A stretch of 64,000 nucleotides of DNA from Aegilops tauschii subsp. strangulata (GCF_002575655.3 NC_053041.3:373781054-373845053); one strand, 5' to 3'; positions 45,760 through 57,990 are shown, counted from the stretch's first letter. A program made the numbers and translations. Notes: generated by a model not told the origin, from the letters alone.

Positions 45760-47356
45760 TGATACGTCTCCAACGTATCTATAATTTTTTATTGTTTCAT
45801 GTTGTTATATTATCAATCTTGGATGTTTTATAATCATTTTATAGTCATTTTATATCATTTTTTGGTACTAACCTATTAACATAGTGCCAAGTGCCAGTTG
45901 ATGTTTTCTGCATGCTTTTACATTGCAGGAAATCAATACCAAACGGAGTCCAAATGCAACGAAACTTTACGGAGATTTTTTTTGGACCAGAAGACACCCA
46001 AATGGCCAAGGCTGTGCCTGGGGGGGTGCTCCGAGGGGAGCACAACCCACCAGGGTGCGCCAGGAGGCCCAGGCGCACCCTGGTGGCTTGTGCCCACCTC
46101 GGGTGCCCCCCGGACTGCCTCTTTGCTCTATAAATACACCAATATTCCAGAAACCCTAGGGGAGTCTACGAAAATCAATTCCAGCCGCCGCAGAGTCCAG
46201 AACCACCAAATCCAATCTAGACACCATCACGGATGGGGTTCACCACTTCCATTGGTGCTTCTCCGATGATGCGTGAGTAGTTCTTTGTAGACCTTCGGGT
46301 CCGTAGTTAGTAGCTAGATGGCTTCCTCTCTCTCGCTGAATTCTCAATACAATGGTCTCTTGGAGATCCATATGATGTAACTCTTTTTGCGGTGTGTTTG
46401 TTGGGATCGGATGAACTTTGAGTTTATGATCAGATCTATCTTTTTATATCCATGAAAGTTATTTGAGTTTCTTTGATCTCTTATATGCATGATTTCTTAT
46501 AGCCTCGTATTTCTTCTCCGATATTTGGGTTTTGTTTGGCCAACTTGATCTATTTATCTTGCAATGGGAAGAGGTGCTTTGTAGTGGGTTCGATCTTACG
46601 GTGCTTGATCCGAGTGACTGAAGGGGAACCGACGCGTATGTATCGTTGCTACTAAGGATAAAACGATGGGGTCTATCTCTACATAGATAGATCTTGTCTA
46701 CATCATGTCATTGTTCTTATTGCATTACTCCATTTCTCCATGAGCTTAATACACTAGATGCATGCTGGATAGCGGTCGATGTGTGGAGTCATAGTAGTAG
46801 ATGCAGGCAGGAGTCGGTCTACTAATCTTGGACGTGATGCATGTATAATGGTCATTTCCTGGATACCGTCATGAGTATTTGAAGTTCTATCAATTTCCCA
46901 ATAGTAATTTGTTTACCCACCGTTTGCTATTTTTCTCGAGAGAAGCCACTGGTGAAACCTACGGCCCCCGGGTCTCTTTCTCATATTATTTTCCTTTGCG
47001 GCCTATTTTCCTTTGCTTTTATTTTCAGATCTATTAAACCAAAAATACAAAAGTACCTTGCTCCATTTTATTCTCATTTATTTTATTTGGCGTTCGATCT
47101 ATCAATCTACTACAATTTTATCTACCGTCCACGTGCCAATTTCTGGCGCCGTTACCCGAAAGGGTTGACAACCCCTTTAACACGTTGGGTTGCGAGTGGT
47201 TGTTATTTGTGTGCAGGTGTTGTTTACGTTGTGTTGTTTGGTTCTCCTACTGGTTCGATAACCTTTGTTTCATCACTGAGGGAAATACCTACCGCTGCTG
47301 TGCTGCATCATCCCTTCCTCTTTGGGGAAATACCGACGTTGCTTCGAGCCGCATCA
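45760..47356 (+). repeat. E9 3' LTR
   Basis: It starts TGATACGTCTCCAACG and ends TTCGAGCCGCATCA. It matches 40665-42240 closely, with small indels. Confidence 0.93.
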
Positions 47357-47361
47357 ATGCA

Positions 47362-49124
47362 GCACAGCAACGGTAGGTATTTCCCTCAGTGATGAGACCA
47401 AGGTTATCGAACCAGTAGGAGAATCACGCAACACTACGGAACGGCACCTGCACGCAAATAACAAATACTCGCAACCCGATGTGTTAAAGGGGTTGTCAAT
47501 TCCTCCCCAACAACGGCGCCCGAAATTCCTTTTGATGTCTGCTTGAACTACGTCGGTATTTGCCCAAAGAGGAAGGGATGATGCAGCACAGCAACGGTAG
47601 GTATTTCCCTCAGTGATGAGACCAAGGTTATCGAACCAGTAGGAGAGCCACACAACACTACATGAACGGCACCTGCACACAAATAACAAATACTCGCAGC
47701 CCGACGTATTAAAGGGGTTGCCAATCCCTTTCTGGCAACGGCCCCAAAAATTGGCAAGTAGACGGGATAAAAATATGATAGATTGGATAAATAGATCTCG
47801 CGGAACGCGAGATAAAATAAATAAGAATAAATTGCAGCAAGGTATTTTTGGGTTTTTGGAAATATAGATCTGAAAACAAAAGCAAATGAAAATAGATCGC
47901 AAAGGCAAATATAATAAAGAAGAGACCCGGGGGCTGTAGATTTCACTAGTGGCTTCTCTCGGGAAAAATAGCAAACGGCTGGTAAACGAATTACTGTTGG
48001 GCAATTGATAAAACATCAAATAATCATGATGATATCCAGGTAATGATCATTATATAGGCATCACGTCCAAGATTAGTAGACTGACTCCTGCCTGCATCTA
48101 CTACTATTACTCCACACATCGACCGCTATCTAGCATGCGTCTAGTGTATTAAGTTCATGGGAAAACAGAGTAATGCAACAAGAACGATGACATGATGTAG
48201 ACAGAATCTATTTATGTAGAAATAGACCCCATCTTGTTATCCTTAAAAGCAACGATACATACGTGTTGGTTCCCCTTCTGTCACTGGGATCAAGCACTGT
48301 AAGATCGAACCCATCACAAAGCACCTCTTCCCATTGCAAGATAAATAGATCAAGTTGGCCAAACAAAACCCAAATATTGGAGAAGAAATACGAGGCTATA
48401 AGAAATCATGCATATAAGAGATCAAAGAACACTCAAATAACTTTCATGGATAAAAAGATAGATCTGATCATAAACTCAAAGTTCACCGGATCCGAACAAA
48501 CACACCGCAAAAAGAGTTACATCATATGGATCTCCAAGAGACCATTGTATTGAGAATCAAAAGAGAGAGGGGAAGCCATCTAGCTACTAACTACGGACTT
48601 GTAGGTCTATAATGAACTACTCACACATCATCGGAGAGGCACCAATGGACATGATAAACCCCTCCGTGATGGTGTCTAGATTGGATCTGGTGGTTCTGGA
48701 ACTTGCGGCGGATGGAATTAATTTTCGTCAACTCCCCTAGGGTTTCTGGAATATTGGGGTATTTATAGAGCAAAGAGACGGTTCGGGAGGCCACTGAGGT
48801 GGGCACAACCCACCAGGGCGGGCCTGGGCCTCCAGGCGCGCCCTGGTGTCTTGTGCTCACCTCGGGCTCCCTCTTCGGTACTTCTTTGGCCCATTGGATG
48901 TCTTCTGGTCCAAAAATATCCACAAAAATTTGCGCTGCATTTGGACTCCGTTTGGTATTGATTTCCTGCGATGTAAAAAACATGCAGAAAACAACAACTG
49001 GCACTTGGCACTATGTCAATAGGTTAGTACCAAAAAATGATATAAAATTATTGTAAAACATCCAAGAATGATAATATAACAGCATGGAACAATAAAAAAT
49101 TATAGATACGTTGGAGACGTATCA
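47362..49124 (-). repeat. E7 5' LTR, main part
   Basis: The minus-strand start is TGATACGTCTCCAACG at 49124. It holds the same tail-PBS-tail arrangement as the 3' LTR (PBS-like CCCCAACAACGGCGCCCG at ~47503-47521) but lacks the extra block seen at 34386-34820. Confidence 0.88.
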
Positions 49125-49129
49125 ATCTT

Positions 49130-49617
49130 CTAGACTAAGGAATAGAATACCTCTCTTCTTCCATGTTGGCTTGGGTGGTAGTTTAGGAAGTCCAATCATC
49201 GGCATTTCTTAGTATATTATTTAATAGTTCTTCATCTTGTTCAATAGTACGTTCCCTGAAAACACAACCAGCACAACTATCTAGGTAGTCCCTAGAAGCA
49301 TCGCTTAGTCCATTATAGAAGATATCAGGTATTTTATTTTTCTTGAGGATGATCAGGCAAAGCATTAAGTAATTGGCGACGCCTCTCCGAATCTTGAGGG
49401 AGATTCTCTTCTTCAAATTGCACAAAGTTATATATTTCCTGTAAGACCGCTTGTTTCTTATGAGTAGGAAAATATTTTTCAAAGAAACAATATATCAAAT
49501 CCTGGGGACTACGCACACAACCAGGAACAAGAGTATTGAACTATTCTTTAGCATCATCCTTTAATGAAGTTTTAATATTTCAGTTCTTACCACTTCCTTC
49601 ATCTTAGGATTCAGTCA
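49130..49617 (-). pseudogene. E1 gag, upstream part
   Basis: Minus-strand gag sequence with SPQDLIYCFFEKYFPTHKK (capsid), IPDIFYNGLSDASRDYLD and ERTIEQDEELLNNILRNA. The segment next to E7 (LPPKPTWKKRG then FLSLED) continues in frame at 26398 once E7 is taken away. Stops or frameshifts lie near 49330 and 49190. The upstream side ends at ~49617, where RT sequence of E10 begins without any LTR between. Confidence 0.8.
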
Positions 49618-51629
49618 TCGCGATCAACAACTGGTTTAGCATCAAGCTCCGTATTAATCTTGTGCTGACAAAGAGTGGGAATAATGCCCTTAAGATCATC
49701 AAGAGTATATCCAATAACAGCTCAGTGCTTCCTCGGAGTTTTTAATAGTATTTTCTCTTCATGCTCTGTAAGGTTAGCACTAATAATAACAGGATATATC
49801 TTCTTTTCATCTAGGTAAGCATATTTCAATGTATCAGGTAATTGTTTCAATTCAAACACAGGATCACCCTTAGGTGGAGGAGGGCCTCCTAGAGTTTCAA
49901 TAGGCAAATTGTGTTTGAGAATAGGCTGTTGTTCAAAGAACATCCTATCTATTTCATTTCTTTCATGCAAGTGCATATCATTTTCATGGTCGAGAAAATA
50001 TTGTTCTAGTAGACCAGTAGGGGGTACGGCAATAGAAGCATGACCAATTATTTCATCCTTACTGGCAATTCTTTATCATGAGGTTGCCTACGAAACTTAG
50101 ATAAATTAAACTCATGAGACACATCACCAAAGTTGACACTGACTGTTTCTTTCTTCCAATCTATCTTAGCATTAACAGTGTTCAAGAAAGTTCTACCAAA
50201 TATAATGGGACAAAAATCATCTTGTGGAGAACCAAGAACTAGAAAATCAGTAGGGCATTTTATTTTTCCACACAATACTTCAACATCTCTAACAATCCCA
50301 AGTGGTGTGATAGTATCTCTATTAGCAAGTTTAATAGTAACATCAATATCTTCTATTTCAGCAGGTGCAATATCATTCATAATTTCTTGGTAAAGAGTAA
50401 AAGGAATAGCACTGACACTAGCACCCATATCACATAAGCCGTGATAACAATGATCTCGTATTTTAACTGATACAAGACAACCACGGGTTTATTCTTATCT
50501 TTAGTATCAGGTTTGGCAATTCTAGCAGCTTCATCACAAAAGTAAATAACATGCCCATCAACATTATTGAGCAAGAGATCTTTAACCATAGCAGTACTAG
50601 GTTCTACTTTAATTTGTTCAGAGAGTCTAGGTGCTCTAATATTACTTTTGTTGACCATGGTTGAAACTTTAGCATGTTCCTTTATCCTAACAAGGAAAGG
50701 TGGTTTTTCAATATAAGCAGTAGGCACAACTGGATCAACATTGTAAATAATAGTTTCATCATTAACTATAACCGGTTCCTCAAACTTTTCTTTAATAGAG
50801 GGATGATATTTAAATCACCTCTCCTTAGGGAGATCAACATGAGTAGCAAATGATTCACAAAAAGAAACTACTATCTCAGAGTCAAGTCCATATTTAGTGC
50901 CAAAATTATGAAGAGCATCGGTAACCATAAAAGTTTCAAAATAATCAAACTCAAGTTTTATACCTGACTCCTTACCTTCATCGAATTCCCAATATTCAGA
51001 GTTGCATTTAATTCTTTCCAAGATATTCCTTCTGAATTCAATAGTCTTCTTCATAAAATAACTAGTACAAGAAGTATCGAGCATGGATCGATCATTATGA
51101 GAAAGCCAAGCATAAAAATTCTGTATAATAATTTCTCTTGAGAGCTCATGATTGGGGCATGTATATAACATTGAATTAACACTCCCCCAAGCTTGAGAGA
51201 TACTTTATGCTTCACGAGGCCAAAAATTATATATATATAATTCTAATCATGATGAACTAGATGCATAGGATAGAACTTTTGGTGAAATTCCATTTTCAAT
51301 CGGTTCCAGTTCCAAGCTCCAATATCATCACATAGCCTATACCATGTCAATTCTTCCCTCCCCCCAAGATAAAGGGAAAACCATCTTCTTAACTTCATCT
51401 CCGGGTAAACCTGCAAGCTTAAACAATTCCCAAATTTCATCCACATATATCAAGTGCATATCAGGATGCTTCGTTTCATCTCCTGCATAAGGATTAGCTA
51501 GCAACTATCATACCCGAAGGAATTTCATAACCAATATTTTCAGTAGGTGCAGTAGGTTGAGGGGCAACTCTTTGTGTTTCTGGTCGAGGTGAAGATACCC
51601 CGAACAAACCCCTCAAAGGATTGTTTTCC
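49618..51629 (-). pseudogene. E10 gag-protease and start of RT
   Basis: The minus-strand start is ATG near 51629 (MENNPLRGLFGVSS). The gag includes MEFHQKFYPMHLVHHD and ELSREIIIQNFYAWLSHNDR. Next comes a linker rich in Pro/Val, then an aspartic protease-like domain: CDMGASVSAIPFTLYQEI (~50425), then CPIIFGRTFLNTVNAKID. RT begins with ETLGGPPPPKGDPVFELKQL (~49900), then DEKKIYPVIISANLTEHEE, then AVIGYTLDDLKGIIPT, and ends at ~49620. Many stops and frame changes occur in the gag. Confidence 0.82.
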
Positions 51630-51708
51630 ATAGTGACAAGTGACAGTAAATTTCAGCACGTAATGAAAAAATTTCCTTACCGATTTCCAATTACCAAGAG
51701 CGCTTCAC

Positions 51709-51726
51709 TCCCTGGCAACGGCGCCA
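51709..51726 (-). other. E10 primer binding site
   Basis: Minus-strand TGGCGCCGTTGCCAGGGA, 11 bases from the LTR edge at 51738. It has one base different from the E7/E9 site. Confidence 0.85.
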
Positions 51727-51737
51727 GAAAAGAGTCT

Positions 51738-53257
51738 TGATGACCCACAAGTATAGGGGATCAATCGTAGTCCTTTCGATAAGTAAGAGTGTCAAACCCA
51801 CCGAGGAGCAAAAGGAAATGACAAGCGATATTCAGCAAGGTAATTTCTGCATGCACTGATATTGTCGGTAACAGGTAATTTGATAGCAAGATAATTTGTA
51901 ACAAGTAACAAGTAAAGATAGTAACAATAAGTGAACCAAGGTAGCCCAATCCTTTTTTGCAAAGGACAGGCCGAAACGGTGTCTAATAACAAGTAAAACG
52001 CTCTTGAGGACACACAGGAATTTCATCTAGTCACTTTCATCATCTTTGTTTGATTCGCGTTCGCTACTTTGATAATTTGATATGTGGGTTGGCCAGTGCT
52101 TGGGTGTTGTTCTTACTTGAAAAAGCCTCCCACTTATGATTAACCCCTCTTGCAAGCACCCGCAACTATGAAAGAAGAATTAAGATAAAAATCTAACCAT
52201 AGCATTAAACATATGGATCCAAATCAGCCCCTTACGGAATAGCGCATAAACTAGGGTTTAAGCTTCTGTCACTCTGGCAAACCATCATCTAATAACTACT
52301 CCACAATGCATTCCCTTAGGCCCAAGGATGGTGAAGTGTCACGTAGTCGACGTTCACGTACACCACTAAGGGAATCACAACATACATACCATCAAAATAT
52401 CGAACGAATATCAAATTCACATGATTACTTGCAACATGACTTCTCCCGTGTCTTCAAGAACAAAAGTAACTACTCAAAAATAATATTCATACTCAAGATC
52501 AGAGGAGTAATAAATATCATAATGGATCTGAATGTATAATCTTCCATCGAATAAACCAACTAGCATCAACTACAAGATGTAATCAACACTACTAGTCACC
52601 CACGGGTACCAATCTGAGGTTTTGTCACAAAATTGAACACAAGAAATAAACTAGTGTTTTGAGATGAGATGGTGCTGGTGAAGATGCTGATGAAGATTGA
52701 TTCTCCCCGGGTGAGAGGGTTGTTGGTGATAACGATGGCTTTGATTTCTCCCTCTCGGAGGGAAGTATCCCCGGCGGAATCGCTCCACCGGAGAGCAAAA
52801 GTGCTCCTGCCCAAGTTCCGTCTCGAGGCAGCGGTGTTCCGTCCCGAAAGTCCTCTCCTTATTTTTTTCTAGGTCAAAAGACCTTATGTACCAGAAGATG
52901 GGCACCGAAGGTGGGCCAGGGAGCCCACTACCCACCAGGGCGCGCCTGGAGAGGGTGGCGCGCCCTGGTGCCTAGTGGGCACGTGGGTGGTCCCCTCTGG
53001 TATTTCTTTTCTCCAATATTTTTTATATATTTCAAAATAATTCTCCATAAAATTTTAGCTCATTTGGAGATGTGCAGAACAGGTATCTCTGACAGAGCTT
53101 TTTCAGGTCCAGAATTCCAGCTGCCGGTATTCTCCCTCTTGGGTAAACCTTGCATATTATGAGAGAAAAAGGTATTAGAATTACTCCACAATGTGTTATA
53201 TTGGATAAAAACACTATAAATAACAGTAGGGAAACATGATGCAAAATGGACGTATCA
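51738..53257 (-). repeat. E10 5' LTR
   Basis: Plus-strand ends are TGATGACCCACAAGTATAGG and ATGGACGTATCA. Orientation is fixed by the adjacent PBS and gag. Confidence 0.87.
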
Positions 53258-54665
53258 ATAACCCACAAGTATAGAGGATCGCCACAGTCTTCGAGGGTAG
53301 TATTTCACCCAAATTTATCTATTCGACACAAGGGGAGCCAAAGAATATTTATGAGCTTTAGCAGGTGAGTTCTCAATTCAAGCACACCTGGAGAACTGAA
53401 TATATGTAGCAAAGTGTTTAGTAGGACAACAGTTTAATAGTTTGATAGCAGTGGTAACGATAGCAATAGTAACACGAATGGTAGCAGTTTTCTTGTGATT
53501 GTAACAACAGCAACAAAAATAGTAACTTAGCAAAGATCAATATGAGAAAATCAGAGGCATTGGATCGGCGATGGATATTTGTGCTGGATGAAATTCATCA
53601 TGTAACAGTCACAACCTAGAGCGATACACAATAACTCAAATTCATTAATTCAATGTAGGCATATGTTCCTTATGTAGTTATGCGTGCTTATAGTAAGAAA
53701 TTGCATAACATCTTTTGTCCTAGCCTCCCCTGGGAGCGGGTTCCATAAGGAAATCTAAGGTATATTAAGGCCTCCTTTTAGTAGAGAACCGGAACAAAGT
53801 ATTAACACTCAATGAATAATGAACTCCTCATACTACGGTCATCACCGAAGTGAATCCCAATTATTGTCACCTTGGGTTCTACGGATCATAACACACAATA
53901 GGTTCATACAAATTGTAAGATAGGATCCAAAACTCACTTATATTCATGAAAACATAATAGGTCCAGATCTGAAATCATGGCACTCAGGCCCTAGTGAAAG
54001 TATTAGGCATAGCAAAGTCATAGCAACATCAATCTCAGAACACAATGGACACTAGGGATCAAGCCCCAAAAAAATGAATCGATTACATGACAAATCTCAT
54101 CCAACTCCATCACCGTCCAACAAACCTACAAAGGAATTACTCACTCTCGGTGGTGAGTATCATGGAATTATTGATGAAGAAGGGCTGGTGATGATGATGG
54201 CGATGAATCCCCATCTACGGAGCCCCGAACAGACTCAAGTACAACCCTCTAGATGAAGAACAGGAGGTGGCGGCGACCCCATATCGCAAAACATGATGAA
54301 ACTTCTTCTCTTATTTTTCCTCGGGGAAAAGAAATTTACACAGTTGGAATTAGGTCAGACGACCACATGTGGGACCCACAAGGCATCAGGGTGCGCCAAG
54401 GGGGGTGTGCGCGCCCTGTTTCCTTGTGAGCAACTGGTGGCCCCCTCTGGTGGATCTTTGTTCTGGTATTTTTTATTTATTCCATAAAAAATCTCTGCAG
54501 AGTTTCATCCGATTCTGAGAAATTTTATTTCTGCACAAAAACAACAGCATGGTAGTTCTGCTGAAAACAACGCTAGTCCGGGTTACTTCCATTCAAATTG
54601 TCAAAACTAGAGTCCAAAACAAGAGCAAAAGTGTTTGGAAAAATAGATACGATGGAGACGTATTA
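53258..54665 (-). mobile_element. E11: solo LTR, same family as E5
   Basis: Starting ATAACCCACAAGTATAG (first two bases lost at the E10 border) and ending GGAGACGTATTA (one base changed from the usual GTATCA), this ~1408-bp unit matches E5 (7036-8440) over its length. The target duplication cannot be checked because E10 abuts the left end. Confidence 0.85.
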
Positions 54666-57600
54666 GCGCCTTCTACGCGGCTCACCCGCCGCCTCCTACG
54701 CCGGCCCAACCATCCTTCAACTCCGCACTGCTCGGCCCTCCCACGGCCGACACCGGTGGCTTTGCCAGCTCCTCCAGCAATCGTGGGCACCAGAAGAAGC
54801 AGAAACAGATCCCTTCGGGTCAGGCCCGCTCCTCCTCCGGCGGTGGAGCGCGGTGTATTCCTTCCCGCTCCACGTCCACCCGCTCCTGCCATGACCCCAG
54901 GCGCACCCAGCTACAAACAGTGCCATACCATCACCACAATGAGATCAGGCCGCCCTGAACCATATGTCACTACACCCGCCCACACTGGACCCGGCGGCGA
55001 TTGTATCTTCGACAGCGACGCTTCTTCTCATATGGGCTCCGGTTCTGGTATACCCTTTTCCCCTCCTAACCCCTCCTCTCCAACCTCGATCATCATCGAG
55101 AATGGTGATATCTTGCCTATCACCAGTGTCTGCTCCACCTCTTATCCCACACCCTCTCGTCCACTCTCCCTTCTCGAAATTCTTATCTCCCCCTCTCTCA
55201 TTAGAAATCTTGTATGTTTTCGTGCTTTTACTCGTGACAATTTAGTTTCCATTCAATTTGACCCTACCGGTTTTTCTATAAAGGATCTGGCCACCAAGAC
55301 GGTGTTTCTCACTTATGGCACCAGCGCCTCGACATTGCCACGCCACCATCGTTGCTGCTAACCTATGGCACCAGCGCCTCGGCCATCCCGGCGTTGCCGC
55401 CCTAGCAAAAGTGTCTATGTATTTCAAGTTCAACTTGAATAAGAGCCCGACGTCTCGTTGTGATGCTTGTCGCTTGGGCAAACATGTTAGGCTCCCTTTT
55501 AGTTCATCTTCTTCTCAAATTAGTTTCCCATTTGAGCTTTATCATTGTGATCTATGGACAAGTCCTTTCTTAAGTGTATTTGGTTATCAATTTTACTTAG
55601 TAATTCTTGATGATTTTATGCATTATGTGCGGACTTTCCATATACGTCGCAAGTCTGAAGTTCATTATCTCCTCACTTGCTTCAACGTATATGTTCAAAC
55701 ACAATTCTTTCGCCCCATCTTAGCCTTGCAAACAGACAATGGCTGTGAATTTGACAACTTTGCAAACTGTGCGCTTTTCGAGTCCCGCGACACTCTCCTC
55801 TGTCTAACCTGCCCTTACACTTCCCAACAAAATAGGAAAGCTGAATGCATCTTACGCACTCTCAACGATGGTGTTTGAACCCTTCTGTTGCATGCTCACA
55901 TGCCTCCACCATGGTGGGTTGAACCCCTCGCCACATCTACATATCTCCTCAACCATAGACCTTGCAAGCCCAAGTTCCTCACCACGCCCTACGAGCTCCT
56001 CTTTGGACATGCACCTAAATTTCACCATTTACACGTATTCGGCTGCCCCTGTTACCCCAATTTGCTCGTAACAACTCCCAACAAACTTTCCCCACGCTCG
56101 GTTGCCTGTGTTTATTTGGGATACCCCATTGACCGCAAGGGCTACCATTGCTACGAACCCCTCTCCCATCGCATCATTTTTTCTAGGCATGTCACATTCA
56201 TTGAGTCAGTTTTTCCGTTCCAAACCCTGCCTCCCACGCCCGAATCCCAGCTGAATCAACTCTTGATCCGCCTACCCTAGATCACGTCGGTCCTGCATGC
56301 ACGCTGCCCCAACCGACCCCTCCTGCTTTGCCTCATGGCTCTCCCATGCAGCCTACACCCTCCACTTCCTCTCCACACACGCAACCCACCACTTCTGGGC
56401 CTTCTTCCCCCGACATCCCACTTTCCTCCAATCGGTCTTCTTCCCCGTCTTCCATCCCCCTCCCTCCCCCCCCCCCCCCGCCGCCGCCTGTCCGCACTCC
56501 TCATCTGATGATCACATGGGCCGAACACGACATATTCCAACCCAATCCTCACTACGCGAATCTTCAGGTCACCACCCTCTCTCCTATTCCCTCTTCCGTC
56601 TACACCGCTCTCCGAGATCCAAATTGGCCGCCGTGATGCAGTCGGAATATGATGCTCTCACGGTGAACTCGACGTGGACTCTCGTTCCGCGCTATAAAGC
56701 CCGTTGGGTCATCCGCGGCTTTGCCCAATGCATCGGCGTCAATTTCGGAGAGGGTGGTCAAGCCGGTGATGATCCACACTGTGCTCACCCTGGCTTGCTC
56801 GCGCGCCTGGCCGGTGCACCAACTCGATGTGAAGAATGCCTTCCTTCACGATTTTCTCGACGAGCAAGTGTACTCCCACCAGTCGACCGACTTTGTCGAT
56901 GATGCTTATCCAAGTCACTGTACGACCTCAAACAAGCGCCATGGGCATGGTTTCATTGTTTCGCCGCCTTCGCCAACACCATTGGCTTTATTGTATCATG
57001 CTCGGACGTATCCCTGTTCATCCTCCGGCGGGGTGCTGACACCGCTCATCTTCTTCTATACGTTCATGATATCGTACTTGCGGCGTCCATGACAGTTCTC
57101 CTTCGCTCCATCGTCAACCAACTCCAACGCGAGTTTGCAATGACAGATATGGGTGCTCTCCATTACTTTCTCGGTACCCAGTGCAACGTACAACGCGCGG
57201 GTTCTTCCTCAACCAGGCCCAGTATGCCGAGGAGCTTCTTTGCCGCGTCGGCATGTCACAATGTCATGCTGCTTCCACACCAGCTGACATGGCGGCCAAA
57301 GTCGCTACCGACACCGGCGCACTCATGTCAGACCCATCTGAGTATCACAGCCTCGCCGGTGGCTTGCAATATCTCACCATCATGCGTCCTGGCGTACGCG
57401 GTGCAACAAGCTTGCCTCCATATGCATGATCCGCGGGACAATCACCTCGCCATCATGAAGCGACTTATGCGGTATGTTCGTGGCACGCTCACGCACGGGC
57501 TTCTTCTTCCAGCTTCATCATCAACAAGCATCATTGCGTATTCAGATACGGACTGCACCGGCTGCCCCGACACCCGTCGGTCCACCCCAGTTTACTGCGT

Positions 57601-57990
57601 GTACCTTGGTGCCACACTCATTAGCTGGTCCTCGAAGCGCCAGGCCATCGTCTCTCGGTCCAGCGCATAAGTGGAGTACCGTGTTGTCGCAAATACTGTC
57701 GCTGATTGTGTGTGGCCACATCAACTTCTTGGTGAGCTCGCCATCTCTCAACCGAAGGCCACAGTCGTCTTCTGCGATAATGTCTTGGTTGCGTACATGT
57801 CCACTAATCCAGTTCATCATCGGAGGACAAAACACACTGAGCTTGATATTCATTTCATCAAAGAAAAGATGGCCCTTGGCGAGTTCTGTATTGTACATGT
57901 TCCAACAGCTCAATAGCTAGCCGATATCATGACGAAGGGTTTCCCAACATTAGTTTTCCAGAGCTTTAGGGCCAGTCTCTGTGTGTCTCC
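54666..57990 (+). pseudogene. E12: Ty1/copia polyprotein remnant (protease, integrase, RT, RNase H)
   Basis: Domains in order on the plus strand: protease with DSDASSHM (DSG changed to DSD) near 55012; GAG-pre-integrase LWHQRLGHPGVAALAKV plus CDACRLGKH (~55366-55490); integrase core with HCDLW, TDNGCEF and NRKAE giving D-D-E (55540-55850); the post-core FGCPCYPNL region and YLGYPIDRKGYHCY (to ~56200). A Pro/Ser-rich linker with a C14 run follows (~56466-56479), then RT with WVIRGFAQ, LDVKNAFLHDFLDEQVY and YVHD at 57059-57070. RNase H carries SDTDCTGCPDTRRST and TKHTELDIHFIKEKM. Stops and frameshifts occur throughout (e.g. 55876-55878 and 57668-57670). Gag and both LTRs are missing; the 5' side is cut by E11. 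Confidence 0.88.

Larger units (their letters stand above)
40665..47356 (+). mobile_element. E9: short non-autonomous Athila-type element, plus strand
   Basis: LTRs are 40665-42240 (1576 bp) and 45760-47356 (1597 bp). The perfect duplication ATGCA lies at 40660-40664 and 47357-47361. The PBS is at 42252-42269 and the polypurine tract TTAAGATTGGGGATGC at 45744-45759. Only a broken gag-like ORF is present. LTRs and 3' noncoding DNA are like those of E7, yet E9 sits inside the E7 LTR in the opposite orientation. Confidence 0.93.
26404..49124 (-). mobile_element. E7: Athila-type gag-protease retrotransposon without pol, minus strand, split by E8 and E9
   Basis: The outer duplication ATCTT lies at 26399-26403 and 49125-49129. 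On the minus strand the order is 5' LTR (49124-47362 plus 40664-40612), PBS (40600-40583), gag-protease (40419-38292), noncoding DNA, polypurine tract TAAGCTTGGGGATGC (35891-35877) and 3' LTR (35876-34076 plus 26813-26404). E9 sits in the 5' LTR and E8 in the 3' LTR. Neither RT nor integrase is present. The LTRs belong to the same family as those of E9, in opposite orientation. Confidence 0.92.
49618..53257 (-). mobile_element. E10: truncated Athila-type element, minus strand
   Basis: Minus-strand order: 5' LTR (53257-51738, 1520 bp), PBS (51726-51709), gag, protease and the first residues of RT. It is cut at ~49618 and fused to E1 gag. No 3' LTR is present, so it is a 5' fragment left by a deletion. 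The right edge abuts solo LTR E11. Confidence 0.85.
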
